Both the position numbers and the translations under genes were made by a program. A model generated the notes under the pieces. That model searched no databases. It was not told where the DNA came from and worked only from the letters and a program-made list of their open reading frames with translations. Positions 7,615-16,328 of a stretch of 64,000 bases of DNA are shown here, in pieces (positions within the stretch are counted from its first letter, which is position 1; the number at the start of each line of letters is the position of its first letter). Source of the DNA: Paludisphaera mucosa (GTDB lineage: Bacteria > Planctomycetota > Planctomycetia > Isosphaerales > Isosphaeraceae); contig NZ_JARRAG010000002.1 in assembly GCF_029589435.1 (NCBI RefSeq), positions 4,154,001-4,218,000 of the forward strand, in the 5' to 3' direction.

Positions 7615-8355
7615 TCAGCCGTCGCCGTCGGGCGCGGCGGCGGGTTCTTCGACGCCGTTGGGCATGGGGAGGCGGCCGTTGCGGATGACGTGGGTGAGCA
7701 TGGTCCGGGCGCGGTCGGGCCAGGGGGCGGACTGGATGGCCGCGATGGTCTCCTCGATGGGGTAGGCGATCCGCTTCAGCTCGACGCGGCCGTCCTCGAT
7801 GATCGCATAGGCGGCGCGGGGGTCGCCGTCGCGGGGGAGGCCGACGCTGCCGGGGTTGACGACGAGCTGGTCGCCGACCTTGAGCTTGAACTGCATGTGC
7901 GAGTGGCCCACGCAGATGACGTCGGCGTCGACGTTCTCCAGCCGGCGGGCCCAGGCGGCCTCGTCGCGGAGCAGGTACTCGTCGAGCGGGTCGCGGGGCG
8001 TGGCGTGGACGAGCAGGAAGCGGAGGTCGCCGAGCGTCACCCGCTGCGTCACGGGGAGCTGCAGCAGGTACTTGCGCTCCTCGGGCCCCAGCGCGTCCCA
8101 CTGGTCGGGCCGGGTGACGCGCGTCAGGTAGCGGAAGCCGACGTCGCCCGTGACGGGGACCTCCTGGGCGACGCCGTGGTCGTGGTTGCCGCGCACGGCG
8201 TAGTCGGCGTTCGCCATCGCCCAGCGGACGCACGGGGAGGGCTCCGGGCCGTAGTCGACCAGGTCCCCCAGGCAGAAGCAGGCGTCGTGGGGTTCGTCGA
8301 TCGCGGCGAGGGCCGCGCGGTTGGCGTGGACGTCGGAGACGACGAGGATCCTCAT
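7615..8355 (-). CDS. Metallophosphoesterase (calcineurin-like, YfcE type)
   Basis: A 246-aa protein with the five phosphoesterase motifs: DVH at residues 8-10, GDLVDYG, GNHDHG, a central His region 'LLVHATPRD', and 'GHSHMQFK' with 'NPGSVG'. These bind two metal ions and hydrolyse phosphodiesters; the substrate is unknown. It starts 24 bp after the asparagine synthase stop, so the two form an operon. It is not the PdeM of the DNA-ligase cluster, which belongs to a different subfamily and locus. Confidence 0.9.
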   Translation of the reverse strand: MRILVVSDVHANRAALAAIDEPHDACFCLGDLVDYGPEPSPCVRWAMANADYAVRGNHDHGVAQEVPVTGDVGFRYLTRVTRPDQWDALGPEERKYLLQLPVTQRVTLGDLRFLLVHATPRDPLDEYLLRDEAAWARRLENVDADVICVGHSHMQFKLKVGDQLVVNPGSVGLPRDGDPRAAYAIIEDGRVELKRIAYPIEETIAAIQSAPWPDRARTMLTHVIRNGRLPMPNGVEEPAAAPDGDG

Positions 8356-8379
8356 CCTATTCCTTAATCTCGATAACCA

Positions 8380-10263
8380 TCATTCGAGCCATTGTTCGTG
8401 CCAGAGCTGGAACATCAGGAGCGTCCAGAGCGGCTTGCGGTGGTCGCGGACGCCGGCGCGGTGTTCGGCGACGCGGCGGGCGACCTCCTCGGGCCGGAAG
8501 AGGCCCTGGGCCCGCAGGCGGTCGGGGGAGAGGAGTCGGTCGAGCAGGGGGGCGAGCGGCCCGCGCAGCCAGCGGGCGACGGGGATGCCGAAGCCCTTCT
8601 TGGGCCGCTTCAGGATCGAGTCCGGCAGCCGGTCGGCGGCGGCCCGCTTGAGCAGCCGCTTGGTCGTCCCCTTGCCGTACTTGTACGACGACGGCAGGCC
8701 CCGCACCTCGTCGACCAGGGCCGCGTCCAGGAAGGGGGCGCGGACCTCCAGGCCGCAGGCCATGCTGGCGCGGTCGACCTTTGTCAGGATGTCCTCGGGG
8801 AGGTAGGTCTCCTGGTAGAGGGCGAGCGAGCGGTCGAGCGGGTCGCCGGGGGTCTCGGCGGCGATCCGGGCGGCGAGCGCGGCGTGCTCGGCCTCGACGT
8901 CGATCGGCGGCCGGACGAGCAGCCGGGCCAGCTCGGGGCCCGAGAACGAGCCCAGCCAGCGCTGGTGGGCGAGGGCGGGGGCCTCGGCCGCGCCGCGGAG
9001 GAACTGCTTGAGCTTGAAGTCGAGGCTGAAGTTGCGGTGGTCGACGGGCAGCCGGCCGACGGCGGCCTCGGCCAGCGCGCGGGCGGGGCGGGGGAGGCCG
9101 CGGAAGAGCCTGGCGGCGCGTTCGGCCTCGAAGGTCGGGTAGCCGGCGATCAGCTCGTCGGCCCCGTCGCCCCCGAGCGCGACCGTGACGTGCTCGCGGG
9201 CGAACCGGCTGAGCAGGTGCGTCGGCAGGACGGAGGCGTCGCCGAACGGCTCGTCGAGCCAGGCCGCGACCTGGGGCAGCAATTCGAGCACCTGCTCGAC
9301 CGAGAAGGTCCGCTCGTGGTGGTCGGTCCCCAGGAGCTTCGCCACGGCCCGCGCGTGGCCGCTCTCGTCGAAGCTGGGGTCCTCGAAGCCGATCGAGAAG
9401 GTGTGGACGCTCGCGGCGGGCTCGACCTCGCAGAGGGCCGCGGCGACGCTCGACGAATCGACCCCGCCGGACAGGAAGACGCCGAGCGGGACGTCCGAGC
9501 GGCGGTGGCGGGCCACCGAGTTGCGGAACGAGCCCCAGAACCGCGAGGCGGCCTCCTCGAACGGCGGCGGGCTCGGGTCGCGCGGGTCGCCGGGCCGGGG
9601 GAAGAACCGCGAGACCTCGACGCGGCCGTCCTCCCAGGTCAGGACGTGCCCGCGCGGCAGCTTGCGGACGCCTCGCCAGATCGAGTAGGGGGCGGGGACG
9701 TACTCGTAGAAGAGGTAGCGCGCCAGGCCGTCGGGGTCGAGCGCGCGGGGGACGTCCGGGTGCTTCAGCAGCGCCTTGGGCTCGGATCCGAACGCCAGGC
9801 CGCCGCCGGGCAGCTCGGCGTAGTAGAGCGGCTTCTGGCCCATCCGGTCGCGCGCCAGCACCAGCCTGCGGCGGGGGCCGTCCCAGATCGCCAGGGCGAA
9901 CATGCCGTTGAGCCGCTCGACGAACGCGTCGCCGACCTCCTCGTAGAGGTGCACGAGCGTCTCGGTGTCGCAATGGGTCCGGTAGCGGTGGCCCTTCGCT
10001 TCGAGCGCGGGCCGCAGCTCCAGCTCGTTGTACAGCTCGCCGTTGTAGACGATCCAGACGGAGTCGTCCTCGTTGGCGAGGGGCTGGGCGCCGCCCTCGA
10101 CGTCGATGATCGAGAGCCGGCGATGCCCCAGGGCCACCGGGCCGGCGACGTGCACGCCGTCTCCGTCGGGCCCGCGATGCGCGAGGGCGGCGGTCATGGC
10201 CGCGACCACCGACCGATCCGCGGACGCCTCCCCGCCGTTCACGAACCCGGCGATCCCACACAT
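8380..10263 (-). CDS. asnB: Asparagine synthase (glutamine-hydrolysing)
   Basis: A 627-aa enzyme that transfers ammonia from glutamine to aspartate using ATP. It begins MCGIAGF, so Cys2 becomes the N-terminal nucleophile of the class II glutaminase domain (about residues 2-190). The ATP pyrophosphatase loop SGGVDSS lies near residue 262, and 'GGDGADELIAGYP' follows. Full family length. It may make asparagine or amidate a cell-surface compound, since many long AsnB paralogues do so. The phosphoesterase gene follows by 24 bp. Confidence 0.93.
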   Translation of the reverse strand: MCGIAGFVNGGEASADRSVVAAMTAALAHRGPDGDGVHVAGPVALGHRRLSIIDVEGGAQPLANEDDSVWIVYNGELYNELELRPALEAKGHRYRTHCDTETLVHLYEEVGDAFVERLNGMFALAIWDGPRRRLVLARDRMGQKPLYYAELPGGGLAFGSEPKALLKHPDVPRALDPDGLARYLFYEYVPAPYSIWRGVRKLPRGHVLTWEDGRVEVSRFFPRPGDPRDPSPPPFEEAASRFWGSFRNSVARHRRSDVPLGVFLSGGVDSSSVAAALCEVEPAASVHTFSIGFEDPSFDESGHARAVAKLLGTDHHERTFSVEQVLELLPQVAAWLDEPFGDASVLPTHLLSRFAREHVTVALGGDGADELIAGYPTFEAERAARLFRGLPRPARALAEAAVGRLPVDHRNFSLDFKLKQFLRGAAEAPALAHQRWLGSFSGPELARLLVRPPIDVEAEHAALAARIAAETPGDPLDRSLALYQETYLPEDILTKVDRASMACGLEVRAPFLDAALVDEVRGLPSSYKYGKGTTKRLLKRAAADRLPDSILKRPKKGFGIPVARWLRGPLAPLLDRLLSPDRLRAQGLFRPEEVARRVAEHRAGVRDHRKPLWTLLMFQLWHEQWLE

Positions 10264-10598
10264 CGCGTCGCCGATCCTCTCGCCCGTCGAAGCCGCCGCG
10301 TCGTCGCTCCCGCCGGTTCAGGGTACCGCAAGCGTTCGGCGTCGCGAAAGCCCTTCATCGCCGAGGCCTCCCCGGCCGGGAAGGCGGAGCGCGGCCGCCG
10401 CATGCTGGACTTGAGGCGCAGGGTCGCATACAAAAGGATCGCGACTCCCCTCGGGTCCGAAATGGACCAGCCGGGAGGAGCCGCGGGCCTCCGACACGCC
10501 GATGCGGCGGACGCCGTCCCGGGTCTCGGACCTTCGACGCGGGCGACGTCCCGGCGGCGAAACACCTCGATCCCTCTTCCTCGACAAGGAGACGCTCC
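10264..10598. other. 335-bp divergent intergenic region
   Basis: Lies between asnB (minus) and the 10599 gene (plus). It must hold promoters for both, but I find no pair of boxes close to consensus. The only AT-rich patch is ATACAAAAGG around 10429-10438. No ORF, repeat or RNA gene is supported. Confidence 0.5.
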
Positions 10599-11141
10599 AT
10601 GCGATCTTTGACCCCCGTCGCGATCGTCTGCGTGGTCCTGCTCGGCTACCAGGCCGCGCGTTCGCAGCAGCAGCCGGCCGCCGCGCCGGCGCACGACTCC
10701 GCGGCGAAGGTCGCCGCCTCGACCTACGAGCACCTCGCCACGGCGATCATCGAGATCGAGGCGACCGAAGACGAGCTGGTCAAGAGCGTCCTGATCGGCT
10801 ACCAGAGCGCCGCCCAGGGCCACCTCAAGGCCGCCGCCCAAGACGCCGCGGGCCGGGTCGGCCACCTCGAAGCGGCCGCGGCCGAGATCACGAACATCGC
10901 CAACGAGGGCGACAAGCAGATCCAGGCCGTCCGCCAGCGGCTGGCCAAGGCCGGCCACACCCACAACACCGACGTCGAGACCAAGACCGACTACATCTGG
11001 GTCACGAACCGCGAGAAGAAGGGCCTGCTCGACCTGGCCTCGAAGGTGGGCCGCGCCGGCGCCGGCGCCACGGCCGCCGAGCTGGACGCGCTGGGCGTCG
11101 AGCTGGCCAAGGCCGTCGAGGCCGCCATCGCGCCGGAGTGA
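10599..11141 (+). CDS. Secreted hypothetical protein, alpha-helical (180 aa)
   Basis: Family not recognised. The protein has a signal peptide (residues 1 to about 22, 'VAIVCVVLLGYQAARS'), a Gln/Pro/Ala linker, then a helical, Ala-rich body with many charged heptad-like stretches ('LEAAAAEITNIANEGDKQI'). The ATG has AAGGAGA eight bases upstream, a strong ribosome site. It is probably periplasmic. It is followed by the REP-like pair and the CRTAC1 lipoprotein gene on the same strand. Confidence 0.75.
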   Translation: MRSLTPVAIVCVVLLGYQAARSQQQPAAAPAHDSAAKVAASTYEHLATAIIEIEATEDELVKSVLIGYQSAAQGHLKAAAQDAAGRVGHLEAAAAEITNIANEGDKQIQAVRQRLAKAGHTHNTDVETKTDYIWVTNREKKGLLDLASKVGRAGAGATAAELDALGVELAKAVEAAIAPE

Positions 11142-11180
11142 ACGGCGATTCGCGGAGGTCGAAAGACAGGACCTTCCGAC

Positions 11181-11235
11181 GCCTTCCCCACTCGCGGGGG
11201 AAGGCAGACCCCGCAGGGGTCGGATGAGGGGGAGG
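11181..11235 (+). repeat. REP-like palindromic element, left copy
   Basis: Contains GCCTTCCCC, a short loop and GGGGAAGGC, then CCCCGCAGGGG and GGATGAGGGGGAG. It is an inverted copy of 11301-11352. The element can fold into one or two GC-rich hairpins. Confidence 0.65.
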
Positions 11236-11300
11236 ACGCGCCTGGCCCTGTCGGAGTACCCAGACGGCTCGAATGTTACGGCCACGGCTTCCGTGCTCGT

Positions 11301-11352
11301 CTCCCCCTCATCCGGCCCTTCGGGCCACCTTCCCCCGCGAAGGGGGGAAGGC
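11301..11352 (-). repeat. REP-like palindromic element, right inverted copy
   Basis: CTCCCCCTCATCC, then GGCCCTTCGGGCC and CCTTCCCCC/GGGGGGAAGGC. Read on the minus strand it matches the left copy in block order. The two copies are 65 bp apart and fill most of the 343-bp gap 11142-11484, which holds nothing else clear. Confidence 0.65.
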
Positions 11353-11484
11353 TATCGAGGTCCGGACCTCGCATCGGCGACGACCGGTCGCGCGTCCCTC
11401 GGCCGCCGCGAATCGTCCTTCTCCATAGCGAGGAAGGCCGTCCAGATCCGGGGCCTCCTGCACCGTCCGCCTGAGGATCTCGCC

Positions 11485-13200
11485 GTGCACCGCCTCCGCT
11501 TGCTGCTGATCATCCCCCTGCTCGCGACGTCGGCCTGCGGGGGCCCCGCGCCGTCGGCGCCTCCCGTCGCGAAGGAGGAGAAGCCGACGCCGACGCCCGG
11601 CCCGCCGCAGCCGAGGTTCGTGGACGTCGCCGAGGCGGCCGGCCTCAAGACGGTCCTCTACGGCGGCGGGCCCGACAAGGATCACATCCTCGAATCCGTC
11701 GGCACCGGCTGCGCGATCGTCGACTACGACGGCGACGGCCGTCTGGACGTCTTCCTCGTGAACGCCTGGGTGCTGGACGAGCAGCCTTCGCAGGTCAAGC
11801 TCAAGGGCCGCAACGCCCTCTATCGCAACAAGGGCGAGGGCGCGTTCGAGGACGTCACCGCGAAGGCCGGCGTCGCCGACGAGAGCTGGGGCTGCGGCGT
11901 CTCGGCCGCCGACTACGACAACGACGGCCGGGTCGACTTCTACGTCACCAACTTCGGCCCCAACCGGCTCTACCGCAACAAGGGCGACGGCACCTTCGAG
12001 CAGGTCGCCGAGAAGGCCGGCGTCGCCGAGGCGGGCTGGGGCGCGGGCTCGGCCTTCTTCGACTCCGACGGTGACGGCGACCTCGACCTGTACGTCGCCA
12101 ATTACATCGAAGCCACGATGGACGAGGTCCTCGCGGCCCGCCGGACCACCGTCTGGCGCGACATGGTCAAGGTCCTCTCCGGCCCCTTCGGCCTGCGCGG
12201 CGGCCGCGACCGGTTCTACCGCAACAACGGCGACGGCGCCTTCACCGACGTCACCGACGCGGTCGGCATGACCGACACGGCCGAGTCGTACGGCCTGGGC
12301 GTGCTCGCGTCCGACCTCGACATGGACGGCGACGTCGACGTCTTCGTGGCCAACGACTCCAACCCCAACTTCCTCTACCGCAACAACGGCGACGGCACCT
12401 TCACCGAGGTCGGCACCTGGAGCGGCGCCGGCGTCAACGGCGGCGGCGTGGCGCAGGCCGGCATGGGCGTCGACTCGGCCGACTTCGACGGCGACGGCCT
12501 GCCGGACATCCTCGTCACCACGTTCGCCCAGGACTCGGCCACGATCTATCGCAACGAGGGCGACCTCGCCTTCCAGGACGTGGCGGTCCCGACCGGGCTC
12601 AAGGCGATCACCTACCGGGCCCTGAAGTGGGGCTGCGCCTTCTTCGACTACGACCAGGACGCCGACGTCGACGTCGCGATCGCCAACGGCCACATCTATC
12701 CGCAGGTCGACCTCTCGCCCGAGCTGAACGAGACCTACCGCCAGCGGCCGTTCCTGCTCCGCAACGACAAGGGGCGGCTCACCGACGTCTCGAAGGACGC
12801 CGGGCCCGGCTTCCAGGTCGCGGCCTCGGCGCGTGGGCTGGCCGTCGGCGACTACGACGACGACGGCGACCTCGACCTCCTGTTCACGGCCATGGACGCG
12901 CCCCCCCTGCTGCTCCGCAACGACACGACGGGCGCGGGCCACTGGCTGAAGCTCCGCCTGCTCAACCGTCACGGCAGCCCCGCGATCAACGCCCGCGCGG
13001 CCGTCACGGTCGGCGGGAAGACCCAGATCCGCGAGATGCGCAGCGGGTCGTCCCACCAGTCGCAGAACGCCCTCGAACTCCACCTCGGCCTGGGCGCCGC
13101 CACGACCGCCGACCGCGTCGAGATCGCCTGGCCCGGCGGCCGGAAGTCGACCCTCGAACACGTCGAGGCCGACCGCACGCTGACCGTCCGCGACGAGTGA
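11485..13200 (+). CDS. CRTAC1-family FG-GAP/VCBS repeat lipoprotein with ASPIC/UnbV domain
   Basis: A 571-aa exported protein. GTG at 11485 has GAGGA six to seven bases upstream and opens a short lipoprotein-type signal ending LLATSACGG. The body has repeated Ca-binding loops such as DYDGDGRLD, DYDNDGRVD and DSDGDGDLD, each in a beta-propeller blade, and the C-terminus has the ASPIC/UnbV-type stretch 'REMRSGSSHQSQN...HLGLG'. Such propellers act outside the cell as binding or adhesion proteins. The lipobox is weak (T-S-A-C), so the lipid anchor is less certain than export. The same frame stays open upstream, but no good start lies there. Confidence 0.88.
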   Translation: MHRLRLLLIIPLLATSACGGPAPSAPPVAKEEKPTPTPGPPQPRFVDVAEAAGLKTVLYGGGPDKDHILESVGTGCAIVDYDGDGRLDVFLVNAWVLDEQPSQVKLKGRNALYRNKGEGAFEDVTAKAGVADESWGCGVSAADYDNDGRVDFYVTNFGPNRLYRNKGDGTFEQVAEKAGVAEAGWGAGSAFFDSDGDGDLDLYVANYIEATMDEVLAARRTTVWRDMVKVLSGPFGLRGGRDRFYRNNGDGAFTDVTDAVGMTDTAESYGLGVLASDLDMDGDVDVFVANDSNPNFLYRNNGDGTFTEVGTWSGAGVNGGGVAQAGMGVDSADFDGDGLPDILVTTFAQDSATIYRNEGDLAFQDVAVPTGLKAITYRALKWGCAFFDYDQDADVDVAIANGHIYPQVDLSPELNETYRQRPFLLRNDKGRLTDVSKDAGPGFQVAASARGLAVGDYDDDGDLDLLFTAMDAPPLLLRNDTTGAGHWLKLRLLNRHGSPAINARAAVTVGGKTQIREMRSGSSHQSQNALELHLGLGAATTADRVEIAWPGGRKSTLEHVEADRTLTVRDE

Positions 13201-13224
13201 GCGCGGAGGACCGCGGCCTCGACC

Positions 13225-13473
13225 TCAGAACCCGAGGAAGAGGCCCCGATAGACCGCGTAGAGGCAGGCGATCGCGCCGAGGATGATCCACCAGGGCTTC
13301 CGGGCCGACGGGGCGTCCTCTCGCGAGATGTAGCTCCCGCACGACGGGCAACGTGGCGAGTCCTCGTGGATCTCCCGCCCGCAATACGGGCAGGGCGCAT
13401 TCTCATCCTCGTCATCATCCGGCCCGTCGTCCCAATCCTCCTCCTCGTCGTCGTCATCGTCCCAACGCGGCAT
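13225..13473 (-). CDS. Small zinc-ribbon membrane protein (82 aa)
   Basis: The 82-aa product has an extremely acidic N-terminus (residues 5-24), a zinc ribbon with Cys28, Cys31, Cys42 and Cys45 (CPYC...CPSC), and one C-terminal TM helix (about 61-80). The pattern suits a tail-anchored protein with its ribbon in the cytoplasm. The start at 13473 has GAGG eleven bases upstream, somewhat distant. A longer upstream frame lacks support. Function unknown; it converges with the CRTAC1 gene. Confidence 0.7.
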   Translation of the reverse strand: MPRWDDDDDEEEDWDDGPDDDEDENAPCPYCGREIHEDSPRCPSCGSYISREDAPSARKPWWIILGAIACLYAVYRGLFLGF

Positions 13474-13593
13474 GGCGAACGGCCCCTCATTTGCGATCTG
13501 TGCTCGGACATGGACACCGAACTTAGCCGATCCCGAGCCGGCCTCAAAGAGGAGCAGGATCGGGCCCCGTGGGCGTATCGCCGCACGAAGGGA

Positions 13594-13622
13594 CTGGCCA
13601 TCCGTCAACCGAGACGTACAAT
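13594..13622 (+). promoter_or_regulatory. Promoter placing transcription start at the exonuclease ATG
   Basis: CTGGCC (13594-13599), a 17-bp spacer and TACAAT (13617-13622). The -10 box ends six bases before the ATG at 13629 and no Shine-Dalgarno sequence precedes that ATG, so the mRNA may be leaderless. The -35 match is modest; the -10 match is good. Confidence 0.5.
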
Positions 13623-13628
13623 GACCCG

Positions 13629-14726
13629 ATGACCCCCGACGACCTTCTGCGACCCACCGATCTGGGCCTGTACTGCGAGGCCGGCGACTTCTACGTCGAT
13701 CCCTGGCGGCCCGTGCCGCGGGCCGTGATTACGCACGCCCATGCCGACCACGCCTGCTGGGGCTGTGGGCGGTACCTCTGCTCCGAGGAGGGGGCGGGAG
13801 TGCTGCAGGTGCGGATGGGTCGAGACGCCGTCATCGACGCCTTGCCGTTCGGCGAGGCCCTGACGATCCAGGGGATCCGTGTCTCGCTGCATCCGGCCGG
13901 GCACATCCTCGGCTCGGCGCAGGTGCGGCTGGAGCATCGCGGGCGGGTTTGGGTCGTCTCGGGCGACTACAAGGTCGAGCCCGACGCCACCTGCACGCCG
14001 TTCGAGCCCGTCCGCTGCGACGTCTTCGTGACCGAGTCGACCTTCGGCCTGCCCATCTACCGCTGGCCGACGCAAGGCGTGGTGTTCGACGAGATCAACG
14101 CCTGGTGGCGGGCCAACCGCGACGCCGGCAAGGCCAGCCTGCTGCTGGGCTACGCCCTGGGCAAGTCGCAGCGCCTGCTGTCGGGGCTCGACCCGAGCAT
14201 CGGCCCGATCTACACCCACGGGGCCGTCGAGAAGCTCAACCGCGCCTACCGCGAGGGGGGCGTCGCCCTGCCGCCCACCGAGTACGCCGGGGCCGCCGTC
14301 CGGGGCAAGAGCTGGGCCGGGGCCATGATCGTCGCGCCCCCCTCGGCGCACGGCACGCCCTGGGCGCGCAAGTTCGCCCCGCTCTCGACCGGGATCGCCT
14401 CGGGCTGGATGACCATCCGCGGCACCCGCCGCCGCAAGGCGCTCGACCGCGGCTTCGTCCTGTCCGACCACGTCGACTGGCCCGGCCTCCTGGGCGCGAT
14501 CGAGGCCACCGGGGCGAGCCGGGTCCTGGTGACCCACGGCTACACCTCGGTCGTCGTCCGCCACCTCCGCGAGCAGGGGCTCGACGCCGAGGTCCTCGCC
14601 ACCCGGTATGAAGGCGAAGGCGACGCCCAGGACCGAGCCGAGGGCGAGGCGATCGACGCCGAGGCCCAGGAACTCGAGGTTGTCGTCGACGCCGTCGCCG
14701 CGACCGACGCCGAGGAGGCCCCATGA
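13629..14726 (+). CDS. DNA ligase-associated exonuclease (metallo-beta-lactamase fold)
   Basis: A 365-aa member of the family found beside bacterial ATP-dependent ligases. The metal motif HAHADH is at residues 36-41, followed by 'LHPAGHILGSAQV', 'VSGDYKVE' and a C-terminal 'FVLSDHVDWPGL' and 'VTHGY', as in beta-CASP-like nucleases. It probably processes DNA ends before sealing. The stop overlaps the ligase start in ATGA, so translation is coupled. Full clusters usually add an Lhr-type helicase and the phosphoesterase PdeM; both are absent here. The C-terminus after about residue 335 is a Glu/Asp/Ala-rich tail. An upstream in-frame ATG exists, but the -10 box argues for 13629. Confidence 0.9.
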   Translation: MTPDDLLRPTDLGLYCEAGDFYVDPWRPVPRAVITHAHADHACWGCGRYLCSEEGAGVLQVRMGRDAVIDALPFGEALTIQGIRVSLHPAGHILGSAQVRLEHRGRVWVVSGDYKVEPDATCTPFEPVRCDVFVTESTFGLPIYRWPTQGVVFDEINAWWRANRDAGKASLLLGYALGKSQRLLSGLDPSIGPIYTHGAVEKLNRAYREGGVALPPTEYAGAAVRGKSWAGAMIVAPPSAHGTPWARKFAPLSTGIASGWMTIRGTRRRKALDRGFVLSDHVDWPGLLGAIEATGASRVLVTHGYTSVVVRHLREQGLDAEVLATRYEGEGDAQDRAEGEAIDAEAQELEVVVDAVAATDAEEAP

Positions 14727-16318
14727 GGGACTTCGCCCAGCTCTACGCGGCGCTCGACGAGACGACCCGGACGGGGGAGAAGGTCGAGGCGCTGACCTGC
14801 TATTTCGAGAGCGCCCCGCCGAGCGACGCCGCCTGGGCCGTCTACTTCCTGATCGGGCGGAAGCCCAAGCAGGTGATCCCCTCGAAGAAGATCCGCGAAT
14901 GGGCGACGGCCGAGGCGGGCGTCCCCGACTGGCTCTTCCAGGAGTCGTACGACGCCGTGGGCGACGTGGCCGAGACCATCGCCCTGCTGCTCCCGCCGTC
15001 CGAAAGGTCGACCGACCTGCCGCTCGCCGAGTGGGTCGAGGAGCGGCTACTCCCCTTGCGAGGCGCCGACGAGGAGGTCCAGCGGGCCGCGATGCTGGAG
15101 GCCTGGCGGGCGATGGACCGTCCCCAGCGGTTCGTCTGGAACAAGCTGATCAGCGGCGGGTTCCGGGTGGGCGTCTCGCAGCAGTTGGTCACACGGGCCC
15201 TGGCCAAGGTGGGCGGGGTCGAGCCGGCGGTCGTCGCCCACCGTCTGATGGGGGATTGGGAGCCGGGCCCGCGGTTCATCGGCCGGCTCCTGGCCCCCGA
15301 CGCGGCCGACGCCGACCACAGCCGGCCGTATCCGTTCTGCCTGGCCTACGGGCTCGAAGGAGAGCCCGACGCCCTCGGCCCCGTCGAGGACTGGCAGGCC
15401 GAGTGGAAGTGGGACGGCATCCGCTCGCAGCTGATCCGCCGCGGCGGCGACACGTTCCTCTGGTCGCGCGGCGAGGAACTGGTGACCGACCGCTACCCCG
15501 AACTGGCCACGCTGGGCGCCTTCCTCCCCGAGGGGACGGCGATCGACGGCGAGATCCTGCCGTACCTCGAAGGCGTCCCGCTGCCGTTCGCCCAGCTCCA
15601 GCGGCGGATCGGCCGGAAGACGGTGGGCAAGACGATCCTGGCCGAGGTCCCCGTCGTCCTGATCGCCTACGACCTCCTCGAATTCGAGGGCCGCGACCTC
15701 CGCGCCGAGCCGTTCCAGCAGCGCCGGGCGTTGTTGGCCGGCCTGGTCGAGCGGGTCGGCCGGTCCGACCGCCTGATCCTCTCGCCGGTGGTCGCGGCGA
15801 CCTCGTGGGAGGCGATGGCCGCGGCCCGGCAGGAGTCGCGGCTGCACCAGGCCGAGGGCCTGATGCTCAAGCGGCTGAACTCGCCGTACCACGTCGGCCG
15901 CAAGCGGGGCGACTGGTGGAAGTGGAAGGTCGACCCGTTCACCGTCGACGCCGTGCTGACCGCCGCCCAGCGCGGCAGCGGCAAGCGGGCCAGCCTGTAC
16001 ACCGACTATACCTTCAGCGTCTGGGACGACGACCGCCGCCTGATCCCGTTCGCCAAGGCCTACTCCGGCCTCACCGACGCCGAGATCGCCCGGGTCGACG
16101 CCTTCGTCCGCCGCAACATGGTCGAGAAGTTCGGCCCCGTCCGCACCGTCAAGCCCGAGCTGGTCTTCGAGCTCGCCTTCGAAGGCATCCAGCGCTCGCC
16201 GCGCCACAAGTCGGGCATCGCCGTCCGCTTCCCCCGCATCCTCCGCTGGCGTCAGGACAAGCCCGCCGACGAGGCCGACACCCTCGACTCCATCCGCAGC
16301 ATGCTGCCGCCGGCGTGA
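14723..16318 (+). CDS. ATP-dependent DNA ligase, bacterial LigB/LigC-like
   Basis: A 531-aa ligase with an N-terminal DNA-binding domain (about 1-200), a nucleotidyltransferase domain starting with motif I 'EWKWDGIR' (Lys229 is the adenylated residue), 'DGEILPY' and 'EGLMLKR' motifs, and a C-terminal OB domain. It seals nicks using ATP and most likely works in repair with the exonuclease it overlaps by 4 bp. Length fits the family. Replication presumably relies on a NAD-dependent ligase elsewhere. Confidence 0.93.
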   Translation: MRDFAQLYAALDETTRTGEKVEALTCYFESAPPSDAAWAVYFLIGRKPKQVIPSKKIREWATAEAGVPDWLFQESYDAVGDVAETIALLLPPSERSTDLPLAEWVEERLLPLRGADEEVQRAAMLEAWRAMDRPQRFVWNKLISGGFRVGVSQQLVTRALAKVGGVEPAVVAHRLMGDWEPGPRFIGRLLAPDAADADHSRPYPFCLAYGLEGEPDALGPVEDWQAEWKWDGIRSQLIRRGGDTFLWSRGEELVTDRYPELATLGAFLPEGTAIDGEILPYLEGVPLPFAQLQRRIGRKTVGKTILAEVPVVLIAYDLLEFEGRDLRAEPFQQRRALLAGLVERVGRSDRLILSPVVAATSWEAMAAARQESRLHQAEGLMLKRLNSPYHVGRKRGDWWKWKVDPFTVDAVLTAAQRGSGKRASLYTDYTFSVWDDDRRLIPFAKAYSGLTDAEIARVDAFVRRNMVEKFGPVRTVKPELVFELAFEGIQRSPRHKSGIAVRFPRILRWRQDKPADEADTLDSIRSMLPPA

Positions 16319-16328
16319 AGCGGCTCGC

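Noticed and set aside
7615-8355. The phosphoesterase as the PdeM member of the ligase cluster
   Set aside because: It is 5 kb away, on the other strand and in an operon with asnB; its motifs fit the YfcE type.
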